Source of the DNA: Methanolinea sp.
GTDB taxonomy: Archaea > Halobacteriota > Methanomicrobia > Methanomicrobiales > Methanospirillaceae
Assembly (NCBI GenBank): GCA_030055515.1
Contig: JASFYI010000001.1
Coordinates: forward strand, 372,001 to 436,000
Direction of reading: 5' to 3'
DNA length: 64,000 nt
Below are positions 61,317 through 64,000 of this stretch, piece after piece. Under the pieces are notes generated by a model. The model was given only the letters and a program-made list of their open reading frames with translations, did not search any database and was not told the DNA's origin. The translations under genes and the position numbers were made by a program. The stretch's first letter is position 1. Every line of letters begins with the position of its first letter.

Positions 61317-61898
61317 TCAGACATGGTTCGCGGTGACCTTCCAATCTGGGATACCCCTCGACCTCCCGTACGCGGTCAGGAAGATCTCCTGGAAGATCCA
61401 GGCGGCGAGCTCGAAATCGCCCCCGCCGTACGGGATCCCCCCCTCGAGCGATGGCAGGATTATCGACTGGTGCGATTCCCTCGCGAGGACCGAGGAGGAC
61501 GAACCCGTCACGGCAATGCAGCACGCTCCTTTCCGCGTGGCATTGCGGAAGTGCGAGAGGACTTCGTCCCTCTTGCCGGACCTCGAGAAGAAGATCGCGA
61601 GGTCATCCTTCCTCACCGGGTCCCGGACCTGGTCCCCGAGCCAGAAGACCTGTTTTTCCGGCGCGAGGAAGTGCCGGAGTCGTATCGCCATCGCGAGCGC
61701 GGCACTGCCGCTCCGCCCGAATCCGTACAAGTGAATCGCGCGGGCAGAATCAATCTCCCCCGCGAGGCGATCGATCTCCGGCTCCATCCTCTCGATGGTG
61801 CAGAACACTTCGCGGGCGAAATCCCCGTACACTTTCAAGACCCTCTCCGTCTCCTGCATGCTCTCCCTTGCGGTGTAAACGGTCCCTTCTATTTTCAA
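61317..61898 (-). CDS. hxlB: 6-phospho-3-hexuloisomerase (SIS domain)
   Basis: A 193-residue SIS protein. The sugar-phosphate sites are HLYGFGRSGSAALAMAIRLR and FFSRSGKRDEVLSHFRNA, followed by AVTGSSSSVLARESHQSIIL. Length and pattern match HxlB/Phi, which isomerises hexulose 6-phosphate and fructose 6-phosphate. In archaea without the pentose phosphate pathway, this with 3-hexulose-6-phosphate synthase makes ribulose 5-phosphate. Confidence 0.9.
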   Translation of the reverse strand: MKIEGTVYTARESMQETERVLKVYGDFAREVFCTIERMEPEIDRLAGEIDSARAIHLYGFGRSGSAALAMAIRLRHFLAPEKQVFWLGDQVRDPVRKDDLAIFFSRSGKRDEVLSHFRNATRKGACCIAVTGSSSSVLARESHQSIILPSLEGGIPYGGGDFELAAWIFQEIFLTAYGRSRGIPDWKVTANHV

Positions 61899-62048
61899 TT
61901 CACATGAACATTAAGTCGTCCCAAGAATGTCATCTCCGTCCCGGCAGGACAGGTCACTGCAGGGGATACTTTGCGGATGAGGGACAGTTGCTATTCACAC
62001 GTTCTGCATATGAGAAGAATCTCATGATAGCTCCGCCATTTTCCACGG

Positions 62049-62054
62049 AAAAAA
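62049..62054 (-). terminator. T6 terminator after tRNA-Arg
   Basis: On the minus strand, six T begin ten bases downstream of the tRNA-Arg 3' end, a typical archaeal oligo-T termination signal. Confidence 0.55.
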
Positions 62055-62063
62055 CAGTCTGAA

Positions 62064-62135
62064 CGCCCCAGCCGGGATTTGAACCCGGGTCGGAAGCTCC
62101 GGAGGCTCCCAGGATGTCCACTACCCTACCGGGGC
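62064..62135 (-). tRNA. trnR: tRNA-Arg (anticodon CCG)
   Basis: The minus strand folds as a 72-base tRNA. Acceptor GCCCCGG pairs with CTGGGGC (one G-U), discriminator G. The anticodon stem GGAGC/GCTTC encloses CTCCGGA, giving CCG. The T arm contains GGTTCAAATCC. An AAAATATTTTTAC box lies ~35-45 bases upstream. Confidence 0.96.
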
Positions 62136-62245
62136 AAAAAGGTCTTTAGTAATTGGCCCCTCCTCCCGTAAAAATATTTTCCGAAATTCCCAGAGGATAT
62201 GGAATTAGTCTCCTGCCGGAAAGGATTGCAGGATCGACTCTCCCA

Positions 62246-63277
62246 TCATGCTCCATGCGACCTGTATGTATACCATATCCTGCACGCCCCCTCGTGGCTC
62301 ACCATGCAGGGTCCAACAGGCTTTCGGGGCGTGCATGCGGTCCCGTAGAGCCTGCAGTCCGTCGGCGACGCGATCCCCCGGAGTACCCTGTCACAGATGC
62401 ACGCGGTATGTTTCTCCACGTGGCGGATGGAAAGGTCGAACTTCTTCTCGGCGTCGTACTGTTCGAATTCCGGCCGGAGCTTGAGGCCTGATGCGGGGAT
62501 GACGGGAAAGCCGCGCCACTCGGCGTCCACGGGCGCAAAGACCTCGTACATCATCTCCATTGCCCTCCTGTTCCCCTCCCTCGTGACCGCCCGGGGGTAC
62601 GCATTCTCCACGCGTGCTTCCCCGTTCCTTATCTGCTTCACGAGCATGAGGAGACCGAGGAGGATGTCCTCCGGTTCGAATCCCGCGACGACCTGGGGGA
62701 CAGGGAACTGCTCGTAGTCCCTGTACCCCGCGACGGTGCACACGTGCCCCGGGAGGATGAACCCGTGGAGGTGCGCCTCCCCTTGCTCGAGGAGCCACTT
62801 CATCGCGGGGGGGACGAGCCGGTGGCAGGAGAGGATGCTGAAGTTCTCGGGGGGCCTTGAGAGGATGGTCGCGGCGACCGTGGGTGCGGTGGTCTCGAAA
62901 CCGACGGAGATGAAGACAACCTCCTTCCTCGTATTCCGCGCGATCTCGACCGCCCTGTGGATCCCCTGCACGACCCTCACGTCCCCGCCGGAGGACTCGA
63001 GCGATCCGCTGCTCCCCGGGACCCTGAGGAGATCGCCGTACGTCGCGATGGTATACCCCCTGCCCGCGAGTTCGAGCGCGGCATCGATCTCCCCCTGCGG
63101 CGTGATGCAGACAGGGCAGCCGGGACCCATCACGACCTTCAATCCCGGGGGGAGCATCCGCCGGAGCCCAGAACGCGAGATCGAGGCCTCGTGCGTCCCG
63201 CAGATGTGCATGATGGTGATGTCCCTGTCGACGAGTTCCCCGAGTTTTTCCGATATTTCCCTTCCCACGGAAGCCAT
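62246..63277 (-). CDS. hypD: HypD hydrogenase maturation factor
   Basis: A 343-residue protein. The key motifs are MHICGTHEASISRSGLR, MGPGCPVCITP, VVFISVGFETTAPTVAAT, LPGHVC and the Fe-S Cys at the C-terminus (HTACICDRVLRG, DCRLYGTACTP, GPCMVSHEGACRIWY). HypD with HypC builds the Fe(CN)2CO centre of [NiFe] hydrogenases, needed for the hydrogenases of methanogenesis. Other hyp genes are outside the window. A box A-like TTATCAG element on the minus strand lies ~30 bases upstream. Confidence 0.96.
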   Translation of the reverse strand: MASVGREISEKLGELVDRDITIMHICGTHEASISRSGLRRMLPPGLKVVMGPGCPVCITPQGEIDAALELAGRGYTIATYGDLLRVPGSSGSLESSGGDVRVVQGIHRAVEIARNTRKEVVFISVGFETTAPTVAATILSRPPENFSILSCHRLVPPAMKWLLEQGEAHLHGFILPGHVCTVAGYRDYEQFPVPQVVAGFEPEDILLGLLMLVKQIRNGEARVENAYPRAVTREGNRRAMEMMYEVFAPVDAEWRGFPVIPASGLKLRPEFEQYDAEKKFDLSIRHVEKHTACICDRVLRGIASPTDCRLYGTACTPRKPVGPCMVSHEGACRIWYTYRSHGA

Positions 63278-63318
63278 TTCCAGTTATATTTTGTATCCTG
63301 ACTGATAATGATACTCCC
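63278..63318. promoter_or_regulatory. Divergent promoter between hypD and the MscS channel
   Basis: The 41-base spacer contains GTTATATTTTG (63283-63293), centred ~31 bases before the channel ATG. On the other strand, CATTATCAG is centred ~30 bases before hypD. Both mRNAs would have leaders of only a few bases. Confidence 0.45.
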
Positions 63319-64000
63319 ATGGTCGGTCAATGGAGCCCGGAAAACTCGTTTTCGCCTGGCATGCCGTGGATCCCCGCCCTCCACGGGAACGTCCTCTCGG
63401 TCTTTATCCTCCTGTCCGGTGCCGTCATCGCGGTAGTGCTCTTCTTTTGCGTTGGCTGGCTGCAGAAGAAGGCAGACAGGACGGCCTCCCAGATCGACGA
63501 TATCGTCCTTGCGGCCATCGGTACCCCGGCGGTCATCGCGACGTTCATCGTCTCGATCTACCTCGCACTCAGGTTCGCGGACCTCCCCCCCTCGCTCGAC
63601 TGGCTGGTAGACAGCAAGTACTTCAACGCGGTGTACATCATCCTCGGCGCGTGGGCGGTCTCGAGCTTCGCATACAACTTCATCAGCACGTACGGACACC
63701 GGATCGCCTCCGTCACCGCGACGGACATCGACGACAGGATGGTCGCTCTCGGGCTCATCGTGGTGAAGTACATCATATGGTTCGCGGCGCTCCTCCTCAT
63801 CCTCCACATCCTTGAAGTCGATATCACGCCGCTGCTCGCGGGCGCGGGTATCGTGACACTCGCGGTCGCCCTCGCGGCGCAGGACATATTCTCCAACTTC
63901 TTCGGGGGCGCGGTCATCGCGGTCGACAAGCCGTTCCGCCTGAACGACCGCATCCAGATCGACCAGTTCTCTGGGGACGTGATCCACGTGGGCCCGAGGA
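63319..64000 (+). CDS. MscS-type mechanosensitive channel (C-terminus outside window)
   Basis: 227 residues are visible from ATG 63319. Several membrane helices (VFILLSGAVIAVVLFFCVGW, VAAIG-type helix, VVKYIIWFAALLLILHIL) precede the pore helix region LLAGAGIVTLAVALAAQDIF with FSNFFGGAVIAVDKPFRLND, the start of the beta domain. This is the MscS signature. It should act as an osmotic safety valve. It is divergent from hypD. Confidence 0.92.
   Translation, partial: MVGQWSPENSFSPGMPWIPALHGNVLSVFILLSGAVIAVVLFFCVGWLQKKADRTASQIDDIVLAAIGTPAVIATFIVSIYLALRFADLPPSLDWLVDSKYFNAVYIILGAWAVSSFAYNFISTYGHRIASVTATDIDDRMVALGLIVVKYIIWFAALLLILHILEVDITPLLAGAGIVTLAVALAAQDIFSNFFGGAVIAVDKPFRLNDRIQIDQFSGDVIHVGPR

Overview
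The window reads as chromosomal DNA of a hydrogenotrophic methanogenic archaeon, most likely of the order Methanomicrobiales. The base composition is clearly G+C-rich. Genes are tightly packed, with many ATGA/GTGA overlaps, and promoters are archaeal TATA/box A type with very short or absent leaders. Diagnostic genes are SepCysS (tRNA-dependent cysteine synthesis), CfbB (coenzyme F430), MptE (tetrahydromethanopterin), HypD ([NiFe]-hydrogenase maturation), FdhC (formate uptake), Mre11-Rad50-NurA-HerA, family B DNA polymerase, HxlB, archaeal Thg1 and archaeal ThiI. I see no rRNA, insertion sequence, CRISPR array or prophage; it is mostly a core-genome stretch with a few lineage-specific proteins.

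Layout. 1-7.4 kb: DUF2150 end, Na/Pi cotransporter, tandem UspA, thiI, a NERD-TM-CAP fusion, a DUF1848 protein and an ATC-hydrolase-like protein. 7.5-10.2 kb: a Dph6-type ligase overlapped by a class I glutamine amidotransferase, convergent with SepCysS, which is itself overlapped by a 60-residue upstream gene. 10.3-16.7 kb: mre11-rad50-nurA-herA. 16.8-20 kb: membrane OB-fold protein, orphan fdhC, pyrK and pyrD. 20.1-26.8 kb: mdh, polB, cfbB, ilvD and a small Cys-rich protein. 26.9-31.5 kb: RDD protein and an ABC-2 exporter whose larger permease is fused to a PrsW-like protease domain, with the ATPase divergent. 31.6-41 kb: tRNA-Lys, RCK-DHH phosphoesterase, mptE, a radical SAM-HhH enzyme, M50-CBS protease, PRC-barrel protein, thg1 and ileS. 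41.2-46.3 kb: an aldehyde dehydrogenase with an internal gap, a SLOG-fold protein, and an operon of a 59-residue protein, MoeA, and MoeA fused to a periplasmic-binding-protein-like domain. 46.5-53 kb: PEGA surface protein, two receiver/PAS signalling proteins, membrane proteins, chagasin-like inhibitor, DUF99. 53-58.4 kb: AglJ-type glycosyltransferase, tRNA-Gly with an ACT regulator eight bases behind it, Sua5-type protein, nucleotidyltransferase, Cas4-like protein, DUF3467, tRNA-Thr, and a frameshifted UPF0316 gene. 58.4-64 kb: N-formylglutamate amidohydrolase-like protein, GNAT, membrane protein, small zinc-binding protein, hxlB, tRNA-Arg, hypD and the start of an MscS channel.

How genes may work together. 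The Mre11-Rad50-NurA-HerA operon is the archaeal end-resection machine. The two MoeA genes would load molybdenum or tungsten into pterin enzymes such as formate and formylmethanofuran dehydrogenases, which, with FdhC and HypD, fits growth on formate or H2. The most interesting local signals are the Dph6/amidotransferase pair, the small gene coupled to SepCysS, the ABC permease-PrsW fusion, the gap in the aldehyde dehydrogenase, and repeated motifs upstream of fdhC. All functions are inferred from sequence patterns read by eye; no database search was run.
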